The notes: generated by a model from the sequence alone, not told the origin. 64,000 bases of DNA from Pseudomonas fragi (GCF_900105835.1 NZ_LT629783.1:3370501-3434500), one strand, 5' to 3'; numbered from the stretch's first letter, positions 35,037-44,844 are shown. Numbers and translations: made by a program.

Positions 35037-37112
35037 TTACACCTGACCATATTGCTGACCGTGGCGCAGCCAGCGATCAAGCAGGGGGCTGACATGGCCG
35101 GGCCAGCGTTCGATCAACGCCTGGGCGGCCTCGCGCACGGCGGGCAGCAGGTCGGCGTCGCGCATCAGGTCGGCGACCTTGAATTGCAGAAGTCCGGTCT
35201 GGCGGGTGCCGAGCATTTCGCCGGGGCCGCGCAGTTCGAGGTCTTTTTCGGCGATCACAAAGCCATCGTTGGTCTCGCGCATGATGCCCAGGCGCTGACG
35301 GCCGATTTGTGACAGCGGCGGGTGATACAGCAGTACGCAATGGCTGACGGCGCTGCCTCGGCCTACGCGCCCGCGCAACTGGTGCAGCTGGGACAGGCCG
35401 AGACGCTCGGGGTTTTCGATGATCATCAGGCTGGAGTTGGGCACGTCGACCCCCACTTCAATCACCGTAGTGGCCACCAGCAGTTGCAGCTCGCCGGCCT
35501 TGAACCGGGCCATGACTTCGGCTTTTTCTGCGGCTTTCATGCGCCCGTGGATCAGGCCGACGCGCAGCTCGCCCAGGGCGCTGGAAAGGTCCTCAAAGGT
35601 GGTTTCAGCTGCCTGACAGGTCATCTCCTCGGACTCTTCGATCAAGGTGCAGACCCAATAGGCCTGACGCCCTTCGGCACAGGCGGCGCGCACCCGTTCG
35701 ATCACCTCCAGGCGCCGGGTATCGACCACCAGCACGGTGTTGACTGGGGTACGGCCCGGCGGCAACTCGTCGAGGATCGAGGTGTCGAGGTCGGCATAGG
35801 CGCTCATGGCCAGGGTGCGCGGGATCGGCGTGGCGGTCATGATCAACTGGTGCGGGCACATCACCCCGCCGACGCCCTTGTTGCGCAGGGCCAGGCGTTG
35901 CTGCACGCCGAAGCGGTGCTGCTCGTCGATGATCACCAGCGCCAGGTTCTTGAACTGCACGTTGTCCTGGAACAGGGCGTGGGTGCCAACCACCATCGGC
36001 ACGCCGCTGGCGATTTGCTCCAGCGCAGTAACCCGTGCCTTGCCTTTGAGCTTGCCGGCCAGCCACGCCACTTCAAGGCCCAAAGGCTCGAGCCAGCGCT
36101 TGAAGTTGATGAAGTGCTGCTCGGCGAGGATTTCCGTGGGCGCCATCAGGGCCACCTGATAACCCGCTTCAAGCGCCTGCAGGGCCGCCATCGCCGCGAC
36201 CACGGTCTTGCCGGAACCCACGTCGCCCTGGATCAGGCGCAGCATGGGTTCGGGCTGGCTGAGGTCGTAGGCAATCTCGTTGCCGACCCGGGTCTGTGCG
36301 CCAGTCGGGGGGAAGCCCAGGTTGGCGAGGAACTGCTTCGGTAGTTTTTTCGCCTTGGGCAACGCCGGGGCTTGTTGCGAGCGCAAGCTCTCGCGCAGGC
36401 GCTGCTGCGACAGTTGGTGCGTCAGCAGCTCTTCAAAGGCCAGCCGGTGCTGGGCCCAGTGATGGCCCAGGGCGAGTTCTTCAACGTCGGCATCGGCGGG
36501 GGGCTGATGCAGGTAGCGAATGGCCTCATCCAGCGGGGCCAGCTGATAGTCCTTGGCCAGCTCCGGCGGCAGCCAGTCGGGCAGGCTGCGCGGGCCAAGC
36601 ATGGCCAGGCTCTGCTGGCTGAGCTGGCGCAAACGCTGCTGGGTCAGGCCTTCGGTGGTGGGGTAGATCGGCGTCAGGGTGGTGTCGACGGGTGGTGGCT
36701 CATCGCCGGTAATGGCGCGGTACTCGGGGTGGTAGATCTCCAGCCCCGAGGCGCCGGGGCGGGCCTCGCCATAGCATCGCACTTCGGTGCCGCGCTTGAG
36801 GCTTTCCTTTTGCGCATTGCTGAAGTGGTAGAAGCGCAGGCTCAGGCCGCCGGTGCCATCGTTGATGCGCACCAGCAAGCTGCGACGCTTGCCCATGACC
36901 ACGTCGGCACCAATGACCCGGCCTTCGACCACCGCATCCTGACCGGGGCGCAAGGCGCCAATCGGCACCACGCGGGTGCGATCCTGATAACGCAAGGGCA
37001 AATGGAACAGCACGTCCTGGACGTTCTCCAGCCCGACCTTGGCCAGTTTCTCGGCCATAGCCTCACCGACGCCCTTGAGCGCGGTGACCGACACATTCGA
37101 CAACTCGGTCAT
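35037..37112 (-). CDS. recG: ATP-dependent DNA helicase RecG
   Basis: Double-strand DNA translocase that remodels stalled forks and branched DNA. The 691-residue protein has the N-terminal wedge/OB domain (about 60-160) and a superfamily 2 core with Walker A GDVGSGKTVVA near residue 300, DEQH box IIDEQHRFGV near 395 and motif VI QLRGRVGRG. The ATG at 37112 starts MTELSNVSVTALKGVG; no strong ribosome site is visible, but it lies only 11 bases after oxyR, so coupling is likely. Confidence 0.95.
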   Translation of the reverse strand: MTELSNVSVTALKGVGEAMAEKLAKVGLENVQDVLFHLPLRYQDRTRVVPIGALRPGQDAVVEGRVIGADVVMGKRRSLLVRINDGTGGLSLRFYHFSNAQKESLKRGTEVRCYGEARPGASGLEIYHPEYRAITGDEPPPVDTTLTPIYPTTEGLTQQRLRQLSQQSLAMLGPRSLPDWLPPELAKDYQLAPLDEAIRYLHQPPADADVEELALGHHWAQHRLAFEELLTHQLSQQRLRESLRSQQAPALPKAKKLPKQFLANLGFPPTGAQTRVGNEIAYDLSQPEPMLRLIQGDVGSGKTVVAAMAALQALEAGYQVALMAPTEILAEQHFINFKRWLEPLGLEVAWLAGKLKGKARVTALEQIASGVPMVVGTHALFQDNVQFKNLALVIIDEQHRFGVQQRLALRNKGVGGVMCPHQLIMTATPIPRTLAMSAYADLDTSILDELPPGRTPVNTVLVVDTRRLEVIERVRAACAEGRQAYWVCTLIEESEEMTCQAAETTFEDLSSALGELRVGLIHGRMKAAEKAEVMARFKAGELQLLVATTVIEVGVDVPNSSLMIIENPERLGLSQLHQLRGRVGRGSAVSHCVLLYHPPLSQIGRQRLGIMRETNDGFVIAEKDLELRGPGEMLGTRQTGLLQFKVADLMRDADLLPAVREAAQALIERWPGHVSPLLDRWLRHGQQYGQV

Positions 37113-37123
37113 CACACGGGCAC

Positions 37124-38044
37124 TTAGGTCGCGGCAGGTGGCTTGGCCACCGAGCACAGGCGGATCGAGTCCGCGAGGATTTCAATCGCCTTGGGCCGCG
37201 GGAAGCTGGCGCGCCAGGCGATGGCCACGGTGCGAAACGGTACCGGCGGGGTCAACGGGCGCACGGCCAGAATGCCCGGGGCATAGTGATGGCTGTCCAC
37301 GGCCGACAACGGCAGGATCGAGATACCCAAGCCAGATGCCACCATATGACGGATGGTTTCCAGCGAGCTGGACTCCACCGTGGTGTGCATGGCGCCATCA
37401 TTGCCTTTGGCCACGGTCGGGCAGGCTTCCAGCACCTGGTCGCGGAAGCAGTGGCCTTCACCCAGCAACAGCAGGCTCTTGTCGTTGAGCAGGCTGGCGT
37501 CGATGGTGTCTTTTTTGGTCCACGGGTGCTCGCTGGGCATGAGCACATAAAACGGCTCGTCGTACAGCGGCAGGGTCAGCACGTCGGCTTCATGGAACGG
37601 CAGGGCGATAATGATCGCGTCCAACTCACCGTTACGCAGTTTGTCGCGCAGTACATGGGTGAAGTTTTCTTCGATATACAACGGCATCTGCGGGGCGACC
37701 CGGTGCAGTTGCGGGATCAGGTGCGGGAACAGGTACGGGCCTACGGTGTAGATCGCCCCCACTTTGAGGGGAGCCGTCAGCTGGTTTTTGCCGGCCTGGG
37801 CCAGTTCACGAATGCCCTGGGCCTGCTCAAGCACTTTTTGCGCCTGAGCCACGATGGCTTCACCCACCGGCGTGACGCGCACCGCGCTTTTGCTGCGCTC
37901 GAAAATCAGCACACCGAGTTCGTCTTCCAGTTTTTTCACACCCACCGACAGGGTCGGCTGGCTGACATGGCAACGTTCGGCGGCATGGCCGAAGTGCTGC
38001 TCTTGGGCGAGGGTAACGATGTAGCGTAATTCTGTAAGCGTCAT
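37124..38044 (-). CDS. oxyR: Hydrogen peroxide-inducible regulator OxyR
   Basis: LysR-family activator of peroxide defence (katB, ahpCF and others in pseudomonads). The 306-residue protein has an N-terminal winged helix (1-60) and a sensor domain with the redox pair Cys199 (GEGHCFRDQ) and Cys208 (LEACP), at exactly the E. coli numbers. oxyR-recG is the conserved Pseudomonas order. Confidence 0.96.
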   Translation of the reverse strand: MTLTELRYIVTLAQEQHFGHAAERCHVSQPTLSVGVKKLEDELGVLIFERSKSAVRVTPVGEAIVAQAQKVLEQAQGIRELAQAGKNQLTAPLKVGAIYTVGPYLFPHLIPQLHRVAPQMPLYIEENFTHVLRDKLRNGELDAIIIALPFHEADVLTLPLYDEPFYVLMPSEHPWTKKDTIDASLLNDKSLLLLGEGHCFRDQVLEACPTVAKGNDGAMHTTVESSSLETIRHMVASGLGISILPLSAVDSHHYAPGILAVRPLTPPVPFRTVAIAWRASFPRPKAIEILADSIRLCSVAKPPAAT

Positions 38045-38173
38045 AGCGGGCGTCCCTTTGGTTGCGGGCCAAGCATAGCGGCAGCAATCGATAGACGCAC
38101 GTTATCAGACATTGCCCTCAGAGCTACAGTCGCCAATCACGCTATAACTGGTTTTTTATCCAGACCCCAGATG

Positions 38174-38203
38174 CACAAAAGGCACCCTGGGGTGCCTTTT
38201 GTG
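38174..38203. terminator. Intrinsic terminator after tonB
   Basis: Perfect 13-bp stem CACAAAAGGCACC / GGTGCCTTTTGTG with a four-base loop. It ends the leftward exbB-exbD-tonB transcript just upstream of oxyR. Confidence 0.85.
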
Positions 38204-38206
38204 GTG

Positions 38207-38953
38207 TTAGCGCCGACGCTTATCGATGGAATAAACGAAGGGTGCCACGATCTCGATACTGCCATTGGTCAGCATTTCAGGCGGCGGCTTGGGCAACGGT
38301 TGTGCCCGGCGGATCATTTCCAGGGTGGCCCGGTCCAGATCAGCGTTACCCGAACGCCCTACCAGCTCGTAGGACAGCACCTTGCCTTCAGCGTCCACCA
38401 CGAAGCGCAGACGGTTCAGGCCTTCCTTGCCACGGGATTGCGCAGCAGGCGGGTACTTCTTGTACTTGCCCAAGTGATTGAGCAGCGTACCTTCCCAGCT
38501 GGCCTTGGCAGCCAGTTGTTGCGCCGACGGCCCCGGGGCCGGTGCAGCGGATTTCTCGCTGGTGTTCTTGGTCGGCGTTGCGTCGCTCGGTTTCTCTTCT
38601 GAAGGCTTCTCTTTGACCGGGTCCGGTTTTTCCACAGGCTTGGGCGGTTGCGGCTTTTGCTTGGGCTTGACCGGTTTGGGTACAGAAATCTTCGGTTTAG
38701 GCGCTTCGGCCAGCTTGGGTATCGGCAACTCTTCCACCGGCGCCGGGGGTTGTGGTGGTGTCACCACTTTGGGCGGCGCTGGCGGTGGCGGTGCTGGCAA
38801 CGGTGCCAGATCAACCATCATCGCTTGCGGCGGAAGTTCGATTGCCCGCGGGTTGGACCATTGCAGCATAAGAGCTACTGCCACTGCATGGATGGCCAAC
38901 ACCGCGGCCAGGCTGATTGCGTAACGCGTCATCTTTTGGCGCGCTATGGTCAT
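38207..38953 (-). CDS. tonB: Energy transducer TonB
   Basis: Couples the proton gradient used by ExbBD to outer-membrane siderophore and vitamin receptors. The 248-residue protein has an N-terminal anchor (about 10-30), a long Pro/Lys-rich periplasm-spanning region (about 45-125 with repeated PKPVKPK and PPKPV) and the C-terminal TonB domain with YPPAAQSRGKEG and a VYSIDKRRR end. It overlaps exbD by four bases. Confidence 0.94.
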   Translation of the reverse strand: MTIARQKMTRYAISLAAVLAIHAVAVALMLQWSNPRAIELPPQAMMVDLAPLPAPPPPAPPKVVTPPQPPAPVEELPIPKLAEAPKPKISVPKPVKPKQKPQPPKPVEKPDPVKEKPSEEKPSDATPTKNTSEKSAAPAPGPSAQQLAAKASWEGTLLNHLGKYKKYPPAAQSRGKEGLNRLRFVVDAEGKVLSYELVGRSGNADLDRATLEMIRRAQPLPKPPPEMLTNGSIEIVAPFVYSIDKRRR

Positions 38954-39375
38954 TTCTTGGCTGCCGTCTCAAGTCCGACCAGACCTACCTTCAAGTAACC
39001 GGCTGCGCGCAAAGCATCCATCACGCTCATCAGGTCGCCGTAGTCCACGCCCTTGTCGGCCTGGAAGAAGATCGTCGTGTCTTTGTTGTTGTGGGTCCTG
39101 GCATCCAGGGTCGGGCCCAGGGCTTCAACCGTGACCGGCTCTTCGCCCAGGTACAGACGCTGGTCAGCCTTGACGCTGAGGAACACCGGTTTCTCGGGCC
39201 GAGGCGCCGGCTTGGCGCTGGACGCAGGCAGGTCAACCTTGATATCCACAGTGGCCAGCGGTGCTGCCACCATAAAGATGATCAGCAGTACCAGCATCAC
39301 GTCGATAAAAGGGGTGACGTTGATTTCATGGTTCTCGGCGAGATCGTCATCGCCTTCTTTTAAATGCAGGCCCAT
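38950..39375 (-). CDS. exbD: Biopolymer transport protein ExbD
   Basis: A 141-residue single-helix inner-membrane protein of the ExbBD motor. The helix (VTPFIDVMLVLLIIFMVAAP, about 20-40) contains the essential aspartate (FIDVML). It lies six bases after exbB and overlaps tonB. Confidence 0.95.
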   Translation of the reverse strand: MGLHLKEGDDDLAENHEINVTPFIDVMLVLLIIFMVAAPLATVDIKVDLPASSAKPAPRPEKPVFLSVKADQRLYLGEEPVTVEALGPTLDARTHNNKDTTIFFQADKGVDYGDLMSVMDALRAAGYLKVGLVGLETAAKK

Positions 39376-39381
39376 GGCCGA

Positions 39382-40362
39382 TTACCCCACTTTCACCATG
39401 TGCGGTTGCGAGCTGCGCTCGGGCGGCAGGTGATCGAGGTCACGGCTAACCAACAGCAACACTTCAGCAGACGCATCCGCCACCTGGGCCTTGTAGCCGG
39501 TGATGGAACGGGCGAAGACGTTGTAAATCACTACCGCAGGGATCGCAGCAACCAGACCCAATGCCGTGGCCAGCAGGGCTTCGGCAATACCCGGCGCAAC
39601 CACGGCCAGGTTGGTGGTCTGGGTTTTGGCGATACCGATAAAGCTGTTCATGATGCCCCATACAGTACCGAACAGACCGACGAACGGTGCTGTGGAGCCG
39701 ATGGTGGCCAGTACGCCGGTGCCGCTGCTCATGTTGCGACCGCACGCTGCAACCAGACGCTCAAGACGGAAGCTCACACGTTCCTTGATGCCTTCTTTTT
39801 CACGGCTGTTGGCCGACAGGCGCATTTCTTCAAGGGCGTCCTGCACCAGCAGGTGGGCCAGGGTGCCTTCTTTGCCAGCCGTTTCGCTGGCTTCTTTCAA
39901 GGTGCGGGCTTTTTTCAGTTGGGCGATTTCGCTGCGCAGACGACGCTTGGCGCCCAGCACTTCAAAGCCTTTGGCAATCCAGATCGTCCAGGTGATGATC
40001 GAAGCAATAGCCAGGCCGATCATTACGATTTTGACGATGATGTCTGCGTTTTTATACATGCCCCAAGGCGACAGGTCATGGGCCATGCCCAGGCTGTTGT
40101 CTTCTTCGGCAACGATTTGCGGAGCGTCATCGGCGGGAGCGGCTGCGCCCTCTACCAGTGTAGGATCAGTCGCACCTGGTGCAGCGACAGGTGCCGGGGC
40201 CGCTGCTTCGGTGGCCGCGTGTACGGCCGGGGTAGCAGGCTCGTCGGCAAAGGCCGCGACAGGTGCCAACATCAAGCTGAACATCAGCGCCGCAACCCCA
40301 CGCCAGACGCGTGTTGGGCTCAAAGGCTGGGTTGGCGAAGCGGTGGGATGATTGCGTGTCAT
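39382..40362 (-). CDS. exbB: Biopolymer transport protein ExbB, long form
   Basis: Proton-channel scaffold of the TonB system. The 326-residue protein is longer than E. coli ExbB because of a cleavable N-terminal signal (AAFADE) and an Ala/Pro-rich periplasmic extension (about 40-100), as known for P. putida-type ExbB. The three-helix core includes GLFGTVWGIMNSFIGI and ATALGLVAAIPAVVIYN. The ATG at 40362 is chosen because the signal peptide starts there. It is the first gene of exbB-exbD-tonB. Confidence 0.93.
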   Translation of the reverse strand: MTRNHPTASPTQPLSPTRVWRGVAALMFSLMLAPVAAFADEPATPAVHAATEAAAPAPVAAPGATDPTLVEGAAAPADDAPQIVAEEDNSLGMAHDLSPWGMYKNADIIVKIVMIGLAIASIITWTIWIAKGFEVLGAKRRLRSEIAQLKKARTLKEASETAGKEGTLAHLLVQDALEEMRLSANSREKEGIKERVSFRLERLVAACGRNMSSGTGVLATIGSTAPFVGLFGTVWGIMNSFIGIAKTQTTNLAVVAPGIAEALLATALGLVAAIPAVVIYNVFARSITGYKAQVADASAEVLLLVSRDLDHLPPERSSQPHMVKVG

Positions 40363-40434
40363 GCTAGCCGGACCTGAGAAAGTAATGAGGTAATGCCCTA
40401 CAACGCGGTGTAAGACCAAGGGCAAAATGATGGG

Positions 40435-40463
40435 TTATTATTGCAAGTAATTCTTGTTAACAA
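40435..40463 (-). promoter_or_regulatory. Candidate promoter of exbB-exbD-tonB
   Basis: Leftward -35 TTGTTA and -10 TAATAA with a 17-base spacer. AT-rich surroundings would suit Fur control, but I see no good Fur box. Confidence 0.45.
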
Positions 40464-40492
40464 AAGCAATAGCATCTGTTTTTTTCGAAAGT

Positions 40493-40508
40493 CACGACTT
40501 TGGTCGTG
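40493..40508. promoter_or_regulatory. Inverted repeat upstream of the SDR gene
   Basis: CACGAC-TTTG-GTCGTG, 43 bases before the ATG at 40551, within an AT-rich divergent promoter region. Could be an operator; no regulator is identified. Confidence 0.3.
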
Positions 40509-40550
40509 TCAAATCACGTCGTTTTGTAACTTTTCATTAGGATTTTTACG

Positions 40551-41399
40551 ATGTCCAAAGCCTCTGTATTGATCGTCGGGTGCGGTGATGTCGGTAGCCG
40601 CCTGGCTACTCAACTGCTCGACGCGCACTGGCAGGTCTATGGCCTGCGCCGCTCCATCGAGCGTTTACCCACGGGGGTTATCGGTGTGGCGGGCGACTTG
40701 TTCAGTGAGCAATGCCCGGCACAATGGCCAACCGGCCCGATCGACTATGTGGTGTACAGCGCGGCGGCGACCGAGCATGACGAAGCGGGTTATCAGGCGG
40801 CGTATGTAGACGGCCTGAAAAACACCCTGGCCTGGCTCAAACAGCATGGCCAACAGCCCAAGCGCCTGTTGTTTGTCTCCAGTAGCGGCGTTTACGCCCA
40901 AAAAGACGGGGAGTGGATCGACGAAACATCACCTGCCCTGAGCACCAACTACTCGGGCCGGATCATCCTGGATGCCGAACGGGTGGCGCTGGATAGTGGC
41001 ATTGCTGCCAGTGCGGTACGCCTGACCGGGATCTACGGGCCGGGTCGAGAGTGGTTGCTGGGGCAAGTGCGCAAAGGCTATCGCGTGGCGGTTGAGCCGC
41101 CGCTGTATGGCAACCGTATCCATGCCGATGATGCGGCGGGGCTTTTGGCCTTTCTGCTGGAGGCGGACCGCCAGGGCAAGGCGCTGGATGATTGCTATAT
41201 AGGTGTGGATAACGCACCGGCACCTTTGGCAGAGGTGGTGGACTGGTTGCGTGAGCGTTTGGGCATTACCGAATGGGCCGCCGAAGCGAGCGTGCGCCGG
41301 GCAGGCAGCAAGCGCTGCAGCAATGCCCGCGCCAAGGCGCTGGGCTGGGAGCCGCGCTATTCGAGTTACCGTGAGGGCTATGCAGCGGTTTTGGGCTAG
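40551..41399 (+). CDS. NAD-dependent epimerase/dehydratase family protein (YeeZ-like)
   Basis: A 282-residue extended short-chain dehydrogenase with the N-terminal nucleotide-binding motif GCGDVGSRLA (about 10-19), SSSGVYAQKDGEW (about 108-120) and RLTGIYGPGR (about 156-165). The usual YxxxK is replaced by the context YSGRIILDAE, so classical epimerase activity is doubtful. The substrate is unknown. Confidence 0.85.
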   Translation: MSKASVLIVGCGDVGSRLATQLLDAHWQVYGLRRSIERLPTGVIGVAGDLFSEQCPAQWPTGPIDYVVYSAAATEHDEAGYQAAYVDGLKNTLAWLKQHGQQPKRLLFVSSSGVYAQKDGEWIDETSPALSTNYSGRIILDAERVALDSGIAASAVRLTGIYGPGREWLLGQVRKGYRVAVEPPLYGNRIHADDAAGLLAFLLEADRQGKALDDCYIGVDNAPAPLAEVVDWLRERLGITEWAAEASVRRAGSKRCSNARAKALGWEPRYSSYREGYAAVLG

Positions 41400-41417
41400 C
41401 AGGCCTGAGAGTGGTCT

Positions 41418-41505
41418 TGTGGGAGCGGGCTTGCTCGCGATTCAGGCGGCGCGGTTTGAAAGAAAAATCGCGGCGATCTTATCGCGAGCAAGCCCGCTCC
41501 CACAG
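41418..41505. repeat. REP pair in convergent SDR/lipoprotein gap
   Basis: Standard GTGGGAGCGGGCTTGCTCGCG and inverted copy, spacer of about 45 bases. Confidence 0.9.
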
Positions 41506-41524
41506 GTCAGGGGATTAGGTTGGC

Positions 41525-42265
41525 TTACAGTTTCTCCAGCGACCATTCAAGCTTGCCCGGGTAGAACTGGGGCATGTCGTCTGGCGCCGAGGCGTCCAGC
41601 GCCTGGAAGATTTCCAACTTGCGGCCATCGCGGACAAAAATGTGCGCCGCACCCGTTTCACCTTGCTGCAGCCAGAGGCTGTCGTATTCGCCGCTCATCG
41701 ATGCGCAATCGCCCGCCAGGCACAGCACATAATTTTGGGTGTTGGGCAGCCCTGTCACCTGGCCGTCTGCCGAGAACGTCACCTGATTGCCCTTGCCCGC
41801 ACCGCTGACCACACGCCACTGGCCACCCAGGTAGGCGGCGTTGAGCGCTGTTTCAAAGCTCGTGCCTAATGGCGCATCGCTTGCAACCTTGACCTGCGAG
41901 CGTACAAAAGGCTGGCGCGGCTCTGCATCCGTTTCGGCCTGGACCAGCGTTTCGCCCTCCAGGCTCAAGTCGGTGGAACTGCTGCCATAAAAGCTGACCT
42001 GCCACATGCCATCATCCGCAGGCAGCAGCTTGCCTTCAACTGACTCAAAGCCGTTGGTGTAGTGGGCGGTGGCGTTTTTGACGTCGATGTCCCATTCCAG
42101 GTTCGGCCCATATGCCAGCAGGGCTTCGCGCAGGTTGCCGCCATTGGCAGCTGCATCGATTGCGGCCTGGTTGATCCAGACACCACTGATGTCGCGGCGG
42201 GCGGGTTCGCTGGCACAACCACCCAAGACAATGGCGAGCAGTGACAACACGAGCGCTTTGCGCAT
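41525..42265 (-). CDS. Putative lipoprotein
   Basis: A 246-residue protein with lipobox LGGC (acylated Cys17) and a beta-rich mature part containing ISGVWINQAAIDAA near the N-terminus and GKLEWSLEKL at the end. Two further cysteines (CLAGDC) could form a disulphide. I do not recognise the family. It lies 68 bases after ridA in the same direction. Confidence 0.78.
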   Translation of the reverse strand: MRKALVLSLLAIVLGGCASEPARRDISGVWINQAAIDAAANGGNLREALLAYGPNLEWDIDVKNATAHYTNGFESVEGKLLPADDGMWQVSFYGSSSTDLSLEGETLVQAETDAEPRQPFVRSQVKVASDAPLGTSFETALNAAYLGGQWRVVSGAGKGNQVTFSADGQVTGLPNTQNYVLCLAGDCASMSGEYDSLWLQQGETGAAHIFVRDGRKLEIFQALDASAPDDMPQFYPGKLEWSLEKL

Positions 42266-42333
42266 GGTGGGATCCTTTTGAAACCGGGAAGAGCGGGGGT
42301 TGGCGCAGCATGAAGACGCTGCGCCGGGGGGTG

Positions 42334-42714
42334 TTACTCAATAACCAGGATAGCGTCCATCTCTACCTGCGAGCCCTTTGGCAGGGCTGCAACGCCGATG
42401 GCGGCGCGGGCCGGGTATGGCTGTTCGAAGTAGGTGCCCATGATCTCGTTGACCTTGGCGAAGTGGCTCAGGTCAGTCAGGAAGATGTTCAGCTTGACGA
42501 TGTCCTTGAACGAACCGCCTGCGGCTTCAGCAACCGACTTCAGGTTTTCGAAAACCTGGATGGTCTGGGCTTCAAAGCCTTCAACCAGTTCCATGGTTTT
42601 TGGGTCCAGAGGGATTTGACCGGACATGTAGACAGTATTGCCAGCTTTGATCGCCTGAGAATAAGTACCGATTGCAGCAGGTGCCTTGTCGCTGGTGATA
42701 ACAGTCTTGGACAT
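42334..42714 (-). CDS. ridA: RidA family reactive enamine/imine deaminase
   Basis: Hydrolyses the 2-aminoacrylate-type imines formed by PLP enzymes. The 126-residue protein has the family core: [20 protein letters not shown] (about 16-35), the active-site arginine in [20 protein letters not shown] and the glutamate near the end. It follows spoT by 24 bases, a conserved arrangement. Confidence 0.94.
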   Translation of the reverse strand: MSKTVITSDKAPAAIGTYSQAIKAGNTVYMSGQIPLDPKTMELVEGFEAQTIQVFENLKSVAEAAGGSFKDIVKLNIFLTDLSHFAKVNEIMGTYFEQPYPARAAIGVAALPKGSQVEMDAILVIE

Positions 42715-42738
42715 GGGTGACTCCTTGTAATTAGATGG

Positions 42739-44844
42739 CTACGCACGCATGCGAGTGATGCGTATGACCCCGGTAAGGGCGCGCAGTTTTTTGATCACGC
42801 GAGCCAGGTGCACACGGTCGTGCACGCTGACCACCAGTTGGACCACGCTGATGCGACCATCGCGTTCGTCCATGCTGATCTTTTCGATGTTGCCGTCGGC
42901 AGCGTTGACGCTGCTGGCCAGCAGCGCAATCAGGCCGCGCTGGTGTTCCAGTTCGACGCGCAATTCGACGTTGAATTCGCCGGTAACGTCCTTGGCCCAC
43001 GACAGCTGGATGCACTTTTCGGGGTTGTGGCGGATTTCACTGATATTGCGGCAGTTGTCCAGGTGCACGACCATGCCTTTGCCTGCAGACAAATGGCCAA
43101 CGATCGGGTCGCCCGGGATCGGCGTACAGCATTTGGCGTAGCTGAGCACCAAACCTTCGGTGCCGCGGATCGCCAGCGGGCCTTCAGGGCTCGGCAATGC
43201 TTCGCCTTCGCCCAACAGGCGTCGGGCCACCACATAGGCCATGCGATTGCCCAGGCCGATATCTTCGAGCAGGTCTTCGATCTGTTCCAGGCGGTATTCC
43301 TGAAGCATGGCCTGCACGCGCTCGGCCGGGATCTTGTCCAGGGCGCTGTTGAAACCGTTGAGTACTTTGTTCAGCAGGCGTTCGCCCAGGTTGACCGACT
43401 CGGAACGGCGCTGCAGCTTGAGGGCATGGCGAATGTGCGTGCGCGCCTTGCCAGTGACCACAAAGTTGAGCCAGGCCGGGTTGGGGCGGGCGCCGGGAGC
43501 GCTGACGATCTCGACCGTGGAACCGCTTTGCAGCGGCTCGGACAGCGGCGCGAGGCGACGGTTGATCCGGCAGGCGATACAGCTGTTGCCGACGTCGGTG
43601 TGAACCGCGTAGGCAAAGTCGACGGCCGTGGAGCCTTTGGGCAGCTCCATGATCCGGCCTTTGGGCGTGAACACATAGACCTCGTCCGGGAACAGGTCGA
43701 TCTTCACGCTTTCGATAAATTCCAGGGAGTTGCCGGCGCGTTGCTGCATTTCCAGCACGCCCTTGACCCATTGCCGCGCCCGGGCATGGGTGCCCGTGTG
43801 CTGCTCGTCGCCACTGGACTTGTACAGCCAGTGGGCGGCGATGCCGTTGTTGGCCATTTCTTCCATTTCACGGGTACGGATCTGGATCTCGATCGGTACG
43901 CCATGCATGCCAAACAGCGTGGTATGCAACGACTGATAGCCGTTGGCCTTGGGAATGGCTATGTAGTCCTTGAACCGGCCCGGCAGGGGTTTGTACAAAT
44001 TATGTACAGCGCCCAGTACGCGGTAGCAGGTGTCGACCTTGTCGACGATGATCCGGAATGCGTAAACATCCATGATCTCGTTAAAGGCCCGGCGTTTGCC
44101 GCGCATCTTCTTGTAGATGCCGTAGATGTGCTTTTGACGACCGCTGACTTCGCCCTGAATGCCGTCGATGGCCAGACAGTGGCTGAGCGATTCTTCAATC
44201 TTGTTGACGATTTCCTTGCGATTGCCCCGGGCACGCTTGACCGCCTGGTAAATGCGCGCAGAGCGCATCGGGTACATCGCCTTGAAACCGAGGTCTTCGA
44301 ATTCGATACGAATGCTGTGCATACCCAGCCGATTGGCGATGGGTGCGTAGATTTCCAGGGTTTCCTTGGCAATCCGTCGGCGTTTTTCGCCGGACAGCAC
44401 TTCGAGGGTACGCATGTTGTGCAGACGGTCAGCCAGCTTCACCAGGATCACGCGGATGTCGCGTGCCATGGCCATGGCCATCTTCTGGAAGTTTTCTGCC
44501 TGGGCTTCGGCCTTGGTTTCGAAGTTCATCTGCGTCAGCTTGCTGACGCCATCGACCAGGTCGGCCACGGTTTCGCCGAACTGCGCTACCAGCGCTTCCT
44601 TGGCAATACCGGTGTCTTCAATCACGTCATGCAGCATGGCCGCCATCAGGCTCTGATGGTCCATATGCATGTCGGCAAGGATATTGGCCACTGCCAGCGG
44701 GTGCGTGACATAAGGCTCGCCGCTGCGTCGGCGTTGGCCGTCGTGGGCTTGTTCTGCGTAGAAGTACGCCCGGCGGACCAGATTGACCTGGTCCGGGCCG
44801 AGGTACGCCGACAAGCGATCGGCGAGGGCGTCTATGCTCGGCAT
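42739..44844 (-). CDS. spoT: Bifunctional (p)ppGpp synthetase/hydrolase SpoT
   Basis: Makes and degrades the stringent-response alarmone. The 701-residue protein has the HD hydrolase domain (about 45-145, with HDVIEDTGIAKEAL), the synthetase domain (about 200-350, with YQSLHTTLFG and EIQIRTREMEE), TGS (about 385-445) and a C-terminal ACT domain. The intact HD site identifies SpoT rather than RelA. GGAGG precedes the ATG at 44844. It follows rpoZ by 60 bases. Confidence 0.96.
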   Translation of the reverse strand: MPSIDALADRLSAYLGPDQVNLVRRAYFYAEQAHDGQRRRSGEPYVTHPLAVANILADMHMDHQSLMAAMLHDVIEDTGIAKEALVAQFGETVADLVDGVSKLTQMNFETKAEAQAENFQKMAMAMARDIRVILVKLADRLHNMRTLEVLSGEKRRRIAKETLEIYAPIANRLGMHSIRIEFEDLGFKAMYPMRSARIYQAVKRARGNRKEIVNKIEESLSHCLAIDGIQGEVSGRQKHIYGIYKKMRGKRRAFNEIMDVYAFRIIVDKVDTCYRVLGAVHNLYKPLPGRFKDYIAIPKANGYQSLHTTLFGMHGVPIEIQIRTREMEEMANNGIAAHWLYKSSGDEQHTGTHARARQWVKGVLEMQQRAGNSLEFIESVKIDLFPDEVYVFTPKGRIMELPKGSTAVDFAYAVHTDVGNSCIACRINRRLAPLSEPLQSGSTVEIVSAPGARPNPAWLNFVVTGKARTHIRHALKLQRRSESVNLGERLLNKVLNGFNSALDKIPAERVQAMLQEYRLEQIEDLLEDIGLGNRMAYVVARRLLGEGEALPSPEGPLAIRGTEGLVLSYAKCCTPIPGDPIVGHLSAGKGMVVHLDNCRNISEIRHNPEKCIQLSWAKDVTGEFNVELRVELEHQRGLIALLASSVNAADGNIEKISMDERDGRISVVQLVVSVHDRVHLARVIKKLRALTGVIRITRMRA

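Noticed and set aside
40420..40470. Fur box in front of exbB
   Set aside because: The best 19-base alignment to the consensus gives only about half matches; the region is AT-rich but not convincing.
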